In this document: positions 5,245-5,277 of the stretch, one piece after another
Layout of the letters: every line of letters starts with the position of its first letter
Position numbering within the stretch: position 1 is the stretch's first letter
From: an uncultured Clostridia bacterium
GTDB taxonomy: Bacteria; Bacillota; Clostridia; Christensenellales; Aristaeellaceae
NCBI GenBank assembly: GCA_934615235.1
Contig: CAKTTL010000151.1
Location: 1 to 5,277 of the forward strand
Length of the DNA stretch: 5,277 bases
Direction: 5' to 3'
The notes under the pieces: model-generated
Seen by the model: only the letters and a program-made list of their open reading frames with translations
Database searches by the model: none
Told to the model about the DNA's origin: nothing
Position numbers and translations under genes: made by a program

Positions 5245-5277
5245 GGGAAACATAAGAGCGGATTTGCGGTTTACGGG
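5245..5277. other. Right edge, no feature recognised
   Basis: No start codon with a ribosome site, tRNA, att core or promoter is recognisable on either strand in these last bases. A 12-base string here, GATTTGCGGTTT (5261-5272), also occurs at 3380-3391. Confidence 0.5.

Noticed and set aside
5218..5250. Classical intrinsic terminator after the holin
   Set aside because: The stem is strong but followed by a G-run, not a T-run, on the + strand, and there is no T-run on the - strand either; kept only as a possible terminator within the repeat block.
4039..5253. Long open frame of 404 codons on the - strand across the lysis genes
   Set aside because: It is antisense to three well-supported lysis genes, has low-complexity Arg/Ala/Pro-rich translation and no recognisable domain; high G+C makes such open frames common.
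5131..5277. CRISPR array or tRNA gene at the right end
   Set aside because: The repeats are 8-9 bp with no spacers, and the hairpins do not form a cloverleaf.

Overview
The window is the 3' end of a tailed-phage late operon, most likely part of a prophage. All nine supported genes are on the + strand and almost without gaps. Base composition is high in G+C (roughly 60-65% by eye), every start is ATG, and ribosome binding sites are strong AGGAGG-type. The baseplate, NlpC/P60 lysin and holin types are those I associate with phages of high-GC anaerobic Firmicutes (Clostridia such as Oscillospiraceae or Christensenellales from gut). That host assignment is inference. Integration in a chromosome is also inferred, because no integrase or att site is visible.

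Layout, left to right. (1) Baseplate: a baseplate J-like protein (1-1185) and a DUF2612-type baseplate/tail protein (1182-1736). This pair indicates a contractile (myovirus or PBSX-like) tail. (2) Host recognition: a tail-collar fibre protein (1760-2503), a 286-residue glycine-rich distal adhesin (2500-3360), a small fibre-region protein (3376-3630) and a protein with two weak carbohydrate-binding-like modules (3635-4090). (3) Lysis: an NlpC/P60 cysteine peptidoglycan hydrolase (4087-4698), a small protein with one membrane segment and a coiled coil (4695-4955), and a two-segment holin (4936-5130). (4) From 5131 to the end there is no gene. This stretch holds short tandem direct repeats, then three perfect hairpins resembling a dispersed intergenic repeat, then about 33 bases with nothing recognisable.

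Four junctions are ATGA overlaps (1182, 2500, 4087, 4695), and the holin start overlaps the preceding gene by 20 bases, so translation is probably coupled. No promoter is visible; transcription must enter from the left. The logic is an ordinary tail-tip-then-lysis order: the baseplate proteins anchor fibre and adhesin, the adhesin region selects the host, and the lysin and holin end the cycle.

I see no evidence for a wholly new system. The most worthwhile targets are the glycine-rich adhesin, the repeat/hairpin block after the holin, the membrane/coiled-coil lysis partner, and several local oddities (a 22-bp exact repeat in two genes, cysteine clusters, an alternating purine-pyrimidine tract).
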